This document shows, piece by piece, positions 36,571 through 47,406 of a stretch of DNA of 64,000 nt. The notes below the pieces were generated by a model. It saw only the letters and a program-made list of their open reading frames with translations, made no database searches and was not told the DNA's origin. This DNA is from Amia ocellicauda. Its lineage: Eukaryota; Chordata; Actinopteri; Amiiformes; Amiidae. The position numbers and the translations under genes were made by a program. The stretch spans positions 9,240,001 to 9,304,000 of the forward strand of contig NC_089867.1 in the NCBI RefSeq assembly GCF_036373705.1, read 5' to 3'. Numbering within the stretch: the first letter of the stretch is position 1; each line of letters starts with the position of its first letter.

Positions 36571-37740
36571 GTTTTAAATCCTGTTGATCCGTGTCAGGTA
36601 TTTTTTCTTTGTTTATATAGAAGTTTTTAAATGTCAGATCAGTATTTTCTACCACTACAGGGTGTTTGTGGGAAATAGCGCTGATCTACCCAAGAAACCA
36701 TCCACAGCCCAAAACACATCCTTGAGATGACCTTATGCATTTTTTTATTTAACAGACCTGCATTGAAAGACTTACATTTCATTATCAAATTGATCTGTGT
36801 TGTCTGTAAGTGACAGTATTATACAAATGCATTTAATGTTTTAATTAGGTGGATATAATAAACATTAACAACAATAAGCAACGAGTACTTACAACCCCAT
36901 AGGTGTAGCAAATATTTTTACATTTCAAACAAAACTGGTCACAATCACACATGAGTTGCATGTACATACATATGGAATATTTTCTTTAAATACAATAAAT
37001 GTGTGGATCACAGACCCAAATAAGCACTAGGCTTGGACTATCCAATGTTATTTGAGCTAAAGTAGCCCAAGACTAGTCGTTATAAAGGTCTGTGAAACCA
37101 TCTGAAACTGTATTAATACTAAGCCAATAGCAAAAATCTAAAACTACATTAAAAAAAAAATATATATATATATATAATTATAAAAATAATGACAATTTAA
37201 AATAAAGAACTGAACTACTCCTATTTTACTTCACAGACAAGTATTCAATTGTAATAAGAACTATCTGAAATATCAGAATAATAGATATTCAAAAAGTACA
37301 TCTTCTGCTGAAAAACATTTCTTGCATGACAAAATAATCTAAACAGAAGTGTCTCTCTTGATTGATTGCCATCATTTTTTTGTTGTTGCTATTGACACAT
37401 TTGACAATGGCACATCCAGATTCTCTATGCTGCGGTCACTGCTTGCTGGTTGTTGTTTTCTGTGCCTGCTTTGTGACAGAACTGAAAGGTAATTTCTCAC
37501 ATGATGAAAAGTACCTATTCTGTGAATTTTGCAATTACTTGAATACATTCTTGCTGATCAATTAATAAAAAAGTACATTCAAGGCAACTTACAAAACATG
37601 AGAGCATTATAAAAGTGCAATACAGTCTAAAATTACAGATCAAAACCATCAGTGCATAAGAGAAATATACAGGTTTTTTTTAATAAATGAATTTAATAAC
37701 AATGGTAATTTTTTGAGGACATTGGTCTCTCTTTTATGCA
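36571..37740. other. Intergenic, nothing recognised
   Basis: AT-rich DNA with a short TA run at 37160-37176. The small ORF at 37362-37565 shows a hydrophobic start but no recognisable domain and no splice context. No element termini seen. Confidence 0.4.
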
Positions 37741-38033
37741 GTGAGCAGGAGGTCCCCTGACAATTCGCCCCGGCGTTCTACTCTCATACTGTTTAACTCC
37801 AGGAAACTGTATATTAAAAAAAATAAGATCACCAGATTCACAGCACTGTTCCCTAATCACTGTGCCAACTGATATACAATATTAACATGAAATCTATTTT
37901 AAGTAGCCTCCAGCCATCGCTGGCAGCTGTTAATTGTATAAAATTGAATTATTGGGGTTATAGTCTGAAGTTAATGTATCAATTAAACATGTACAGTTTA
38001 ATAAATAATACAAAATAGTTGTGTGTCTGTGTG

Positions 38034-38037
<4 letters not shown>

Positions 38038-38083
<46 letters not shown>
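38038..38083. repeat. (TA)n microsatellite at transposon insertion site
   Basis: TA run ending exactly at the left end of the DD36E element; copy 2 of the host MITE has a shorter run at the same place. Confidence 0.9.
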
Positions 38084-38086
<3 letters not shown>

Positions 38087-39304
38087 TCACCTAAAGAATT
38101 ATTAGGAACACCTGTTCAATTTCTCATTAATGCAATTATCTAACCAACCAATCACATGGCAGTTGCTTCAATGCATTTAGGGGTGTGGTCCTGGTCAAGA
38201 CAATCTCCTGAACTCCAAACTGAATGTCTGAATGGGAAAGAAAGGTGATTTAAGCATTTTTGAGCGTGGCATGGTTGTTGGTGCCAGACAGGCCGGTCTG
38301 AGTATTTCACAATCTGCTCAGTTACTGGGATTTTCACGCACAACCATTTCTAGGGTTTACAAAGAATGGTGTGAAAAGGGAAAAACATCCAGTATGCGGC
38401 AGTCCTGTGGGCGAAAATGCCTTGTTGATGCTAGAGGTCAGAGGAGAATGGGCCGACTCATTCAAGCTGATAGAAGAGCAACTTTGACTGAAATAACCAC
38501 TCGTTACAACCGAGGTATGCAGCAAAGCATTTGTGAAGCCACAACACGTACAACCTTGAGGCGGATGGGCTACAACAGCAGAAGACCCCACCGGGTACCA
38601 CTCATCTCCACTACAAATAGGAAAAAGAGGCTACAATTTGCACAAGCTCACCAAAATTGGACAGTTGAAGACTGGAAAAATGTTGCCTGGTCTGATGAGT
38701 CTCGATTTCTGTTGAGACATTCAGATGGTAGAGTCAGAATTTGGCGTAAACAGAATGAGAACATGGATCCATCATGCCTTGGTACCACTGTGCAGGCTGG
38801 TGGTGGTGGTGTAATGGTGTGGGGGATGTTTTCTTGGCACACTTTAGGCCCCTTAGTGCCAATTGGGCATCGTTTAAATGCCACGGCCTACCTGAGCATT
38901 GTTTGTGACCATGTCCATCCCTTTATGACCACCATGTACCCATCCTCTGATGGCTACTTCCAGCAGGATAATGCACCATGTCACAAAGGTCGAATCATTT
39001 CAAATTGGTTTCTTGAACATGACAATGAGTTCACTGTACTAAACTGGCCCCCACAGTCACCAGATCTCAACCCAATAGAGCATCTTTGGGATGTGGTGGA
39101 ACGGGAGCTTCGTGCCCTGGATGTGCATCCCACAAATCTCCATCAACTGCAAGATGCTATCCTATCAATATGGGCCAACATTTCTAAAGAATGCTTTCAG
39201 CACCTTGTTGAATCAATGCCACGTAGAATTAAGGCAGTTCTGAAGGCGAAAGGGGGTCAAACACAGTATTAGTATGGTGTTCCTAATAATCCTTTAGGTG
39301 AGTG
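38084..39304 (+). mobile_element. Intact Tc1/mariner-type transposon, DD36E (Incomer-like), copy 1
   Basis: 1221 bp bounded by TA (38082-38083 and 39305-39306). Terminal inverted repeats of about 29 bp start CACTCACCTAAAG and end GGAACACC, with one mismatch between ends. It sits in a (TA)n tract of the 9-bp-duplication MITE. One intact ORF fills most of it. Length, repeat length and ORF size fit what I recall for Incomer (DD36E/IC) elements. Confidence 0.93.
38232..39272 (+). CDS. DD36E transposase, uninterrupted, 346 aa
   Basis: Cut-and-paste transposase that binds the element's own terminal repeats and moves it into TA sites. Residues about 8-48 and 65-113 form two helix-turn-helix regions (SQSAQLLGFSRTTISRVYKEW is the first recognition segment). 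The catalytic triad is D155 (AWSDESRF), D246 (FQQDNAPCH) and E283 ([11 protein letters not shown]). There are exactly 36 residues between D246 and E283, instead of 34 in Tc1/Sleeping Beauty. No stop or frameshift from MGKKGDLS to GGQTQY. Start chosen as the first Met of the conserved frame, about 150 bp inside the element. Potentially active, but that cannot be shown from sequence. Confidence 0.93.
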   Translation: MGKKGDLSIFERGMVVGARQAGLSISQSAQLLGFSRTTISRVYKEWCEKGKTSSMRQSCGRKCLVDARGQRRMGRLIQADRRATLTEITTRYNRGMQQSICEATTRTTLRRMGYNSRRPHRVPLISTTNRKKRLQFAQAHQNWTVEDWKNVAWSDESRFLLRHSDGRVRIWRKQNENMDPSCLGTTVQAGGGGVMVWGMFSWHTLGPLVPIGHRLNATAYLSIVCDHVHPFMTTMYPSSDGYFQQDNAPCHKGRIISNWFLEHDNEFTVLNWPPQSPDLNPIEHLWDVVERELRALDVHPTNLHQLQDAILSIWANISKECFQHLVESMPRRIKAVLKAKGGQTQY

Positions 39305-39328
39305 TATATATACAGCCTGCCTACTATA

Positions 39329-40184
39329 CACCGATCAGCCATATCATTATGACCACTGACAGGTGAAGTGAATGATACTGATAATCTCGTTATCATGGCA
39401 CCTGTCAGTGGGTGGGATATATTAGGCAGCAAGTGAACATTTTGTCCTCAAAGTTGATGTGTTAGAAGCAGGAAAAATGGGCAAGCGTAAGGATCTGAGC
39501 GACTTTGACAAGGGCCAAATTGTGATGGCTAGACGACTGGGTCAGAGCATCTCCAAAACTGCAGCTCTTGTGGGGTGTTCCCGGTCTGCAGTGGTCAGTA
39601 CCTATCAAAAGTGGTCCAAGTAAGAAAAAGCGGTGAACCGGCGACAGGGTCATGGGCGGCCAAGGCTCACTGATGCACGTGGGGAGCGAAGGCTGGCCCG
39701 TGTGGTCCGATCCAACAGACGAGCTACTGTAGCTCAAATTGCTGAAAAAGTGAATGCTGATTCTGATAGAAAGGTGTCAGAACACACAGTGCATCGCAGT
39801 TTGTTGCATATGGGGCTGCGTATCCACAGACCAGTCAGGGTGCCTATGCTGACCCCTGTCCACTGCCGAAAGCGTCTACAATGGGCACGTGAGCATCAGA
39901 ACTGGACCACTGAGCAATGGAAGAAGGTGGCCTGATGAATCACGAGTTCAAGGTGTTGACTTGGGTTCCAAATTCCCCAGATCTCAATCCAATCGAGCAT
40001 CTGTGGGATGTGCTGGACAAACAAGTCTGATCCATGGAGGCCCCACCTCGCAACTTACAGGACTAAAATGATCTGCTGCTAACGTCTAGTGAGGTCTACT
40101 GGAGTCCATGCCTCGACGGGTCAGGGCTGTTTTGGGACCTACACAATATTAGGCAGGTGGTCATAATGTTATGGCTGATTGGTG
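39329..40184 (+). pseudogene. Internally deleted DD36E-related element, copy A
   Basis: Bounded by TA on both sides with ends CACCGATCAGCCATA and the inverse TATGGCTGATTGGTG. The + strand encodes [20 protein letters not shown] from 39477, broken by a TAA near 39620, then a second helix-turn-helix segment (ORF 39633-39935). After EQWKKVA the sequence jumps straight to the C-terminal part (AAATTCCCCAGATCTCAATC, the SPDLNPIE region), so the catalytic core is deleted. The N-terminus resembles that of the intact 346-aa transposase. Confidence 0.85.
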
Positions 40185-40482
40185 TATATACACAAATGTG
40201 TGTTCTGTGGCTCTGTAATAAGTGAATGCACTCATGGTAACAAATGCTCAAGTGGAGAACATATAATGACTGGGACGAATTGACATGCTCCCGTGAGCAG
40301 GCACGGTGTATTCTCACAATCCAATTTTTCTACCTCCATGTACCAGCGGTATAATATTGTTTTTCTGCATCTAATTAACAGAAGTGCTAGACCAGGAAGA
40401 ACAAATTGTGTTCAGTTCTTGCATGTTTTGTTTGAGTTACAATAAAAAAAGTATACACTATGCATAAAGAGAAAAATATATT

Positions 40483-41580
40483 TCATATCACTGTAGAATG
40501 GTCAGCAATGCTTGTTGTGTTCGAATACATTGAAGCCGTGGTGGAATTTAACTGGGATTTCAGTATTGTACAGTTTACCCAAGGGAGCTGATTTAGCAGT
40601 TTAAAGAGGTGCCTCTTGAATTTCTCACCCACAAAAACATAAACGATGGGGTTTAAACAGCTGTGAGAATAGGCCACAGCCTCAGTGATTTGAAGACTGA
40701 GTTGTATCCTCTTACTGGACTCACAGCTGCTGTAAATGCCAGTAATCTCCATAGCCTTAAAAAAAGCAGCAATATTATATGGAGTCCAGCAAAAGAAAAA
40801 CACTATAACAACCAACACTACAAGTCTGATGGTCTGCTTCTTGGAAGACCTGCAAGTGAGTAATCTTCGTATAATCATTGCATAGCAAAATACCATAATG
40901 CTTAAAGGAATCAGTAGGCCCAGAACATTCATTTTAATAATGCCAAACACTCTCAGATTCTTACTCTGCTCAGTGGTGGTGTACTGTGGACTACATGTTT
41001 TATCATTTTCATTCTTGACTGCATTGTGTATGATCTCAGGAAATGAGGCCAAAAAGCTAACTATCCAGATGACAGTGCTTGCAATCGTCCCGTACAGTGG
41101 GGTTCTGGCTTTCAAAGCATACACTGCATGGACTATGGCCAGATATCTGTCTATACTCATTAGCATAATGAAGAAGATCCCACTGTAGAACCCAATGTGG
41201 TACGACCCGAGGATTATTTTGCACATGGCATCCCCGAAGATCCACTCATCTCGGGCATAGTGCGCAAGGAAGGGAAGGGAGAAGACAAACAGCAAGTCAG
41301 CAATGGCCAAGTTAAGGAGACAGACATCAGTCATGCTTCTCAACTTTACACGCAGGAGCAGAACCCAAAGAACAAGAGCGTTTCCAATGACCCCGACCAC
41401 AACAAACAGAGAGTACAACTGTGGGAGAAAGGAAGACCCATGTTTTTCATATAAACATGGTTCAGTACCTAAACTGTAGTCTATACTAGTGTCATACTGA
41501 TACTCTTCTGTAAGAGATGTCATGTCCATGTTCATACTATGAGAATTATTGAAACCATAAAATTCAGTATTCACTTCCAT
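40483..41580 (-). CDS. CC-chemokine receptor, CCR4/CCR8-like GPCR
   Basis: Seven-transmembrane, G-protein-coupled receptor for CC chemokines on leukocytes, 365 aa in one exon. Seen: acidic N-terminus with possible sulfotyrosines (Y27, Y29, Y35); cysteines C42 and C286 (N-terminus to loop 3) and C120 and C196 (TM3 to loop 2), the four-Cys pattern of chemokine receptors; DRYLAIV at 144-150 after TM3; FCWTPYNI in TM6; CLNPIVYVFVGEKF in TM7; a Ser/Thr-rich tail for arrestin-type regulation. The HAVYALKART loop and GLLIPLSIMVFCYAMIIRRL resemble CCR4. Position next to GLB1 matches human CCR4. The ATG follows an acceptor site (CACCTTAG) with exon sequence running to 41599, so upstream non-coding exons exist. 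Whether it is CCR4, CCR8 or a fish-specific paralogue needs a tree. Confidence 0.9.
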   Translation of the reverse strand: MEVNTEFYGFNNSHSMNMDMTSLTEEYQYDTSIDYSLGTEPCLYEKHGSSFLPQLYSLFVVVGVIGNALVLWVLLLRVKLRSMTDVCLLNLAIADLLFVFSLPFLAHYARDEWIFGDAMCKIILGSYHIGFYSGIFFIMLMSIDRYLAIVHAVYALKARTPLYGTIASTVIWIVSFLASFPEIIHNAVKNENDKTCSPQYTTTEQSKNLRVFGIIKMNVLGLLIPLSIMVFCYAMIIRRLLTCRSSKKQTIRLVVLVVIVFFFCWTPYNIAAFFKAMEITGIYSSCESSKRIQLSLQITEAVAYSHSCLNPIVYVFVGEKFKRHLFKLLNQLPWVNCTILKSQLNSTTASMYSNTTSIADHSTVI

Positions 41581-42292
41581 GGTGCCGTTTTCTGTTTTCC
41601 TAAGGTGAAAAATACAGAAACATTAGACATTATACAACTCCTATTCTACACCTCTTCTGCTAGGACAAATTCTAAGGAAACCCCTTAACAATACATGGTA
41701 CTGTTCTGCTGTAACACTTTGAATTTTAGGGCAGAATCCCTTGACAGATTCAGCCTTTTCATCAGGCTATGAATATCCATTCTGTAGGTTTTCTTTCACC
41801 TCCTTTCAATACACATTTTATATGCGGAACATGCAACACCTTTGCATGATCTCCTCTTTTGCTCAAGACAATGAATAAAAAATATGAAGGAAAATATATA
41901 TCACACAAAATTAACATTAATCATGAATACATAGAAATTGTAATATTGCATAGGAAGTCAATGCAGTACTACAGACTGCACTTTACTGCCTGGTGTGTTT
42001 ATTTTGGTTGAATGCTTTCTATAACTGCAAAATTTAGTATGACTCAATGTAATTAACATAATCATGCAAAACTAACATAAGAGAATGCCAAATATGAAAG
42101 AGGCGTGAAGTTAAATTATAATACCAATTAAATGGAATGTCACTTAAATTGTTCTGGCAGTACTTTCACATTACTGGGGAAAAAATATAAATATTGAATG
42201 CACCTCTGCTTTTTCTATACATTTTTTTTTTGTGTGAATGAATAAACTGGGAGACAACTGTTTGTATCTGTGAATGTATATCTGTATTTATA

Positions 42293-42711
42293 CACCGATC
42301 AGGTATAACATTATGACCACCTGCCTAATATTGTGTAGGTCCCCCTTTTGCTGCCAAAACAGCCCTGACCCATCAAGGCATGGACTCCACTAGACCTCTG
42401 AAGGTGTGCTGTGGTATCTGGCACCAAGACGTTAGCAGCAGATCCTTTTAGTCCTGTACGTTGCGAGGTGGGGCCTCCATGGATCGGACTTGTTTGTCCA
42501 GCACATCCCACAGATGCTCGATTGGATTGAGATCTGGGGAATTTGGAGGCCTCATGCTTGCCCATTTTTCCTGCTTCTAACACATCAACTTTGAGGACAA
42601 AATGTTCACTTGCTGCCTAATATATCCCACCCACTGATGTGCCATGATATCGAGATTATCAGTGTTATTCACTTCACCTGTCAGTGCTCATAATTTTATG
42701 GCTGATCGGTG
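42293..42711 (-). mobile_element. DD36E-related MITE, copy B
   Basis: TA-bounded, 419 bp, with ends CACCGATCAGGTATAACATT and the inverse CTGATCGGTG. Minus-strand sequence begins MGKHEA and jumps immediately to the [14 protein letters not shown] region, so almost the whole transposase is deleted. It lies in the inferred first coding-side 5' intron region of the chemokine receptor gene, between the non-coding exon 2 and the first exon's acceptor path. Confidence 0.85.
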
Positions 42712-42768
42712 TATTCATAAAGAGCAGCACAGCAAATGAAAAACAATAGTTGCAAGGTTTTGACTCAC

Positions 42769-42821
42769 CTTTTGAACTCAGGGTTTCAGGAGGTTATTGT
42801 TGCACAGTCCCGATCAGGAGT
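42769..42821 (-). other. Probable non-coding exon 2 of the chemokine receptor
   Basis: On the minus strand this 53-bp segment is preceded by CTTCTGTTATTTCAG (pyrimidine-rich acceptor) and followed by GTGAGTCA (strong donor). It lacks a long frame. Chemokine receptor genes commonly have 5' non-coding exons and a single coding exon, so I infer splicing to the acceptor at 41600-41601. Confidence 0.55.
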
Positions 42822-43328
42822 CTGAAATAACAGAAGATGTGTTACCTATTGGAATCTCACATTATACTGCAAACTTTTCAAAGTTCAATACAACAGCAAG
42901 TAAACACGCACAACCTTTACCTTCTTTGTTTTCTTAAGTGAATAATGCCAATATAGCAAATTGCGCTTGTAGTTTAGTATTGGACAAACGAAACTTCATG
43001 AAATCCAATAAAATCTAATCCAACCTACCAGAATCACAATGCTGTCATGCAAGCTTTTGAGTATTTTAAGTACTGTATATTTTTGTTAAATATGCTACTT
43101 TCCAGGTGAAAAAAACCAGCCACATTCAAGTGTCATTAACATGTATGGTTTTTTAAGCCACTGAGTGGTTTTCCTGTAGCATTCAGTATGTATAGACTGT
43201 AATAAGAAACAAATTAACTGCAAAGCAATCGCAGGAAATGGCAAGACACCTGATATGCAAAAGTTCACGTGCATTATATCTGAGATGGTATATCACTAAA
43301 ATAAGGTGTAGATCTATTCTGTCATATA

Positions 43329-44372
43329 CAATAGCCATAGGAAGTATTCACCCCTCTTGTCACACACTTTGTGTCAATTCAAAATAACACCATGAAAAGT
43401 GTTCATTAGAGAAGTATTCGTTCCCTTTGCCATGACACTCCTAAATAAGCTCAGATGCAACCAATTGCCTTCAGAATTCACACAATAGGTTGAATGGAGT
43501 CCATCTGTGTGCAATAAAAGCTAGTCATATTATTTCAGATTAAATACACCTGTCTCTGTAGGGTCCCACTGTTAGGTAGTGCATTCATATTAGTGAAACT
43601 ACCAAGAAGACCAAGGAGCTTTCAAGACAACTCAGCGATGAAGTTGTGATACAACGATCTCTCACATAGGTACACACAACGTTATTTGCAGGCAGCTCAT
43701 AATCATAAACAGTACACCTAACAAAGTAAACAAAGAAACCCAGAATATATCTTTACACTGTGTATGCTATCTCTCCTTTTCTTCTGCATCTTTTCTGCTG
43801 ACAACTGCTGGTTGTGTGTAAGTCAGAGGTGTGCGAAGTGCTGCCGTATGCAGTATGGTAGAACTAAATAAAACCACATAGTGTTTTTCTCAGAGCTTAA
43901 ACAGGTTCAAGATATGGACCTTGCTTTTCCCATCCAGCTGTTTTCCCACCCTGTGTGGACCCATTGCCAGAGGCGTCGGCGGCATTTTGCACACCTCCGA
44001 CTTACACAACTAGGACTAGAAAAGATGTAGAAGAAAAGGAGAGATGTCATACACAGTGTAAAGATCAATTCTGTGTTTCTTTGTTTACTTTGTTAGATGT
44101 ACTGTTTATGATTATGAGCTGCCTGCAAATAACATAAATATGGCACCACCCAGAATCTGCTTAGAGCAGGTCATCCTTCCAAACTGAGCAGCCAGGTAAG
44201 AAGGGCATTGGTCAAGGAACCACCAAGAGGCCAAAGGCAACTCTGAAAACATTACAATATGGGCATTTGTCAACAATAGCTCAGGTACTCCACACATCTG
44301 GCCTGTGTGGAAGAGTGGCAAGAAGGAAGCCATTTCTGAAAAAGCCCATGTAACATCCTGCTTGGAATTTCC
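43329..44372 (+). pseudogene. Tc1-like remnant interrupted by a foldback element
   Basis: Left end CAATAGCCATAGGAAGTATT matches the terminal repeat of a fish Tc1 group. Downstream, 43596-43650 and 44134-44360 code for pieces of the N-terminal part (for example a stretch reading ...PKLSSQVRRALVKEPPRGQ... type residues after TGGCACCACCCAGAATCTGC). The catalytic end and right terminus are absent. Inactive. Confidence 0.65.
43681..44133. mobile_element. Foldback (long inverted-repeat) element
   Basis: Starts GTTATTTGCAGGCAGCTC and ends with its exact inverse GAGCTGCCTGCAAATAAC. The arms match for about 165-175 bp with scattered differences (left 43681 to about 43855, right about 43975 to 44133), around a roughly 120-bp unique centre. 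No ORF. No convincing target duplication. It interrupts a Tc1 remnant. Family unknown. Confidence 0.85.
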
Positions 44373-44924
44373 TTAAAGATATTCAAATATGACTCCGTTA
44401 GTGCTTTCAAAAATTTATTTATGATTCTTCGGTCTTAAGCTACTGCCAACTAAAGGAACATGATGAGCCAATTACTCTCCTCTTGGTAGTTAACTTCCTA
44501 ATGTTCTTACAGTGCCCACCATGCCCCATTTGCTTAAACATAGACTAGTTTTAGTATAATTTATAAGTAAGTCGTACTAACAATAAACACTCAGAATGGT
44601 TGTCTATCCTTAGACTGGTCTAACTTAGTCAATCACACAATGCATTCTGTGAATTTTAAGACATTTCAAAAGGGAAAAAAACATAGCAAATGAGTCTTCA
44701 AACAGCGATGTTCACAGTAACTGAACATCTGGGCTATTTATTGGAATATAATGCAGAATAATAGATACTTTTGGGGAAATCTTAAATAATGCACTCAAAG
44801 ACAAGATGTCAGATGAAAGAACCAATAGAGTGTCAATCTTTTGTGTGTGTGGTCTGTAAAAGATGTGCAGACAAGATGGAAGAATATGTGGAAGACTATG
44901 GCACAGGACACTAAAAATTATATA

Positions 44925-45461
44925 CACCGATCAGCCATAACATTATGACCACCTGCCTAATATTGTGTAGGTCCCAAAACATCCCTGACCCGTCGAGGCA
45001 TGGACTCCACTAGACCTCTGAAGGTGTGCTGTGGTATCTGACACCAAGACGTTACAGTAGCTCGTCTGTTGGATCGGACCACACAGGCCAGCCTTCACTC
45101 CCCATGTGCATCAGTGAGCCTTGGCCGCCCATGACCCTGTCACCGGTTCACCGCTTTTCCTTCCTTGGACCACTTTTGATAGGTACTGACCACTGCAGAC
45201 CGGGAACACCCCACAAGAGCTGCAGTTTTGGAGATGCTCTGACCCAGTCGCCTAGCCATCACAATTTGGCCCTTGTCAGAGTCGCTCAGATCCTTACGCT
45301 GCCCATTTTTCCTGCTTCTAACACATCAACTTTGAGGACAAAATGTTCACTTGCTGCCCAATATATCCCACCCACTGACAGGTGCCATGATAACGAGATT
45401 ATCAGTGTTATTCACTTCACCTGTCATTGGTCATAATGTTATGGCTGATGTATATACGGTG
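44925..45461 (-). pseudogene. Internally deleted DD36E-related element, copy C
   Basis: TA-bounded; left end CACCGATCAGCCATAACATT, right end GGCTGAT-GTATATAC-GGTG with a small insertion in the repeat. Minus strand keeps the [15 protein letters not shown] N-terminus and the GRPRLTDARGE region, then a deletion to the far C-terminus. The breakpoint differs from copies A and B. Confidence 0.85.
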
Positions 45462-45759
45462 TATATATTTTAGAGGAAAACTATGTATTGAAGGAGGACC
45501 TCCTTAAGTTAAGTCTTAGTAATTCTTAATTTTAATAAATATATATATTTACATCTCCGCTGGGAGATTCTCCATTATTTTTTCTTGTATAGGTATTGAT
45601 TTAAAAAAAAAATATATATATTGAAAATATTATTTCTGGAAGTTAAATGGTATTAGAGTAGAATTAACAATTATAAGGCTGTTAAACAGCTTATCTTAAT
45701 TAGCAGGCTTGTAATACTACTGCTAATAATAATAATTTAGAAGAATTTAAAATAATTGT

Positions 45760-45783
45760 CGTGGGGCGAATTGACATTCTCCC
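45760..45783. repeat. Solo end of the 9-bp-duplication MITE family
   Basis: GGGGCGAATTGACATTCTCCC matches the right terminus of copies 1 and 2. No partner end nearby. Confidence 0.5.
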
Positions 45784-47286
45784 GTTTTGTGCAACCAACC
45801 TAGATCTATATGTCACTCCACCAGAGCAATACAACGCTTCACAGTAACAGTGTGGATGGAGATGGAGCACAACATTGTAGCTACTTAAAAATTGTAAAGA
45901 TGTTGAATATGGAAAGACAAAATACATGTGTTGCATAAAAGACAAGACCAAATACCTCTCAGACACTTTCAGAGAGGAAGGGTTGATTTTTGTGGCAGTG
46001 GCTGACTTCCTAGGATCCCAGCTAAAGGGAAGGGAAATTGCACATACAACATTATTTATAAATACTAATTTATGTTGACAAAATTTTTGTTTTTTTCATA
46101 TATTTGTACTGTTGGGTGTTAGTTCTGACATATTTTTAAAAATGGCTGGCACATGTAAAATAACATTAATATTAGTATGCATTCTTGCCTTTGTTTATGA
46201 AATTGCAGCCTCCTCCAGAAATGCAAACTGTAAAATGTATGAAAAATGTTTTCAGGTGGTTTATGACAAGTGTTCCAATAGGTTCAGTTGATCACTTTAA
46301 ATCATTAGCAATCATATACATGCAGTTAAGTAACAATTCATTTAAATACACTATTACAGATCAGTTGTTACAAAGAGCAGAATATGTTGTGGTTTTCAGT
46401 TGAAAAGCAGTGGTTTCTTATAATCTAAATGCAACCCTGATCTACAGCATTGCCGGTCTAAACTGGTGTACATTTAAAAGTACCAGATGTGTTCAAACTA
46501 TTGCTTGTACATGAATACTTGTAGTAAGATAACGTGGATTTTATAAAATGATTATTACAAAAAGAAGTTACTACTTAAGTGAGAAAAGTAATTGATTCAG
46601 TGGTAAAAAATCTACAATTTCCCATATTAGGGTGGAATGTCAATTTGTTCTGTATCTCAACTGTTTCAATTAGGTTGTGAACCGTTTCTGTAATTAATGT
46701 TGAAATTAAAAAGTAGACAATATTAAGTTTACATTTACATTCCAAACGATTCCTTTGGACTATAAATATGTATCAGTAAGAAATCATCAAGAGGACAAGT
46801 ACACTTTATAATGAAAAATAATATATTAAGTATAATACTTAAATAATTCTCGTAAGACCTAAAGGATTACACAATGATACTGATTTCAGGTACCTAACAA
46901 GATAATATAACCATTTTAGATTGATACATTTTCTCCTTAATTTGTGTTATTTAGTAATTACGAAACAAAAGCAGCTGGGGGTGTGACTTTAGCTGATTGA
47001 TGTATGGTATAACAAAAAACACTGAATATTACTATTAAATAGTGGTTGCTATTGGTTCATACTGCAGGTTAAGTGTCAACAGCACCCACTTGCCATCCTC
47101 TTTCAACATTAAAATGCATACTTATGTATACAGGATCTTGCCATACAGAAGCTTTTCTCATAGTTACAATAAATAAATACAACAACAACAAAAATAAAAT
47201 GTGGTTTGCTAAAAAAAAGTCTATTTAAGAGAACCCAATGCACTAAACATGTAGTGCAGTGAATCATAACCGTTAATACAATACAT
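45784..47286. other. Inferred first intron of the receptor gene, nothing else recognised
   Basis: AT-rich sequence with no ORF of interest and no element termini that I recognise. Confidence 0.35.
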
Positions 47287-47294
47287 TTACTCAC

Positions 47295-47372
47295 CTTGAC
47301 TATGAAGATTGTCCATGCATTCAACTAAGTGTTTCAATCTTTAATGTACCAGCAATGAGAGGTCGTGGTATA
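47295..47372 (-). other. Probable first non-coding exon of the chemokine receptor
   Basis: Minus-strand donor GTGAGTAA (47287-47294) after CATAGTCAAG. Upstream at 47399-47406 is a TATA-like TTTAAATAG, placing a start site near 47,370. Inferred from signals only; no transcript evidence. Confidence 0.4.
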
Positions 47373-47396
47373 TGACATCCTGTTTTCGATTATGTG

Positions 47397-47406
47397 CTAT
47401 TTAAAG
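47397..47406 (-). promoter_or_regulatory. TATA-like box, candidate receptor promoter
   Basis: CTTTAAATAG on the minus strand, about 30 bp before the inferred first exon. Single motif in AT-rich DNA, so weak by itself. Confidence 0.35.

Larger units (their letters stand above)
37750..40292. mobile_element. MITE with 9-bp target duplication, copy 1 (carries two later insertions)
   Basis: Flanked by a perfect 9-bp direct repeat GTGAGCAGG (37741-37749 and 40293-40301). Ends are AGGTCCCCTGACAATTCG and the inverse CGAATTGACATGCTCCC. After removing the two nested elements, most of it aligns with copy 2 at 48251-48560, for example TACAAAATAGTTGTGTGTGT and GTGTGTTCTGTGGCTCTGTA. The 9-bp duplication and GGG-type ends suggest a Mutator- or Merlin-like family; no transposase is present to decide. 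Confidence 0.8.

Noticed and set aside
38334..38884. Minus-strand ORFs inside the DD36E elements (also at 54369-54919)
   Set aside because: Antisense of the 346-aa transposase; same positions in both copies simply because the DNA is nearly identical.
44925..45461. Plus-strand ORF 45026-45436 as a gene
   Set aside because: Antisense of a deleted DD36E-related transposase.
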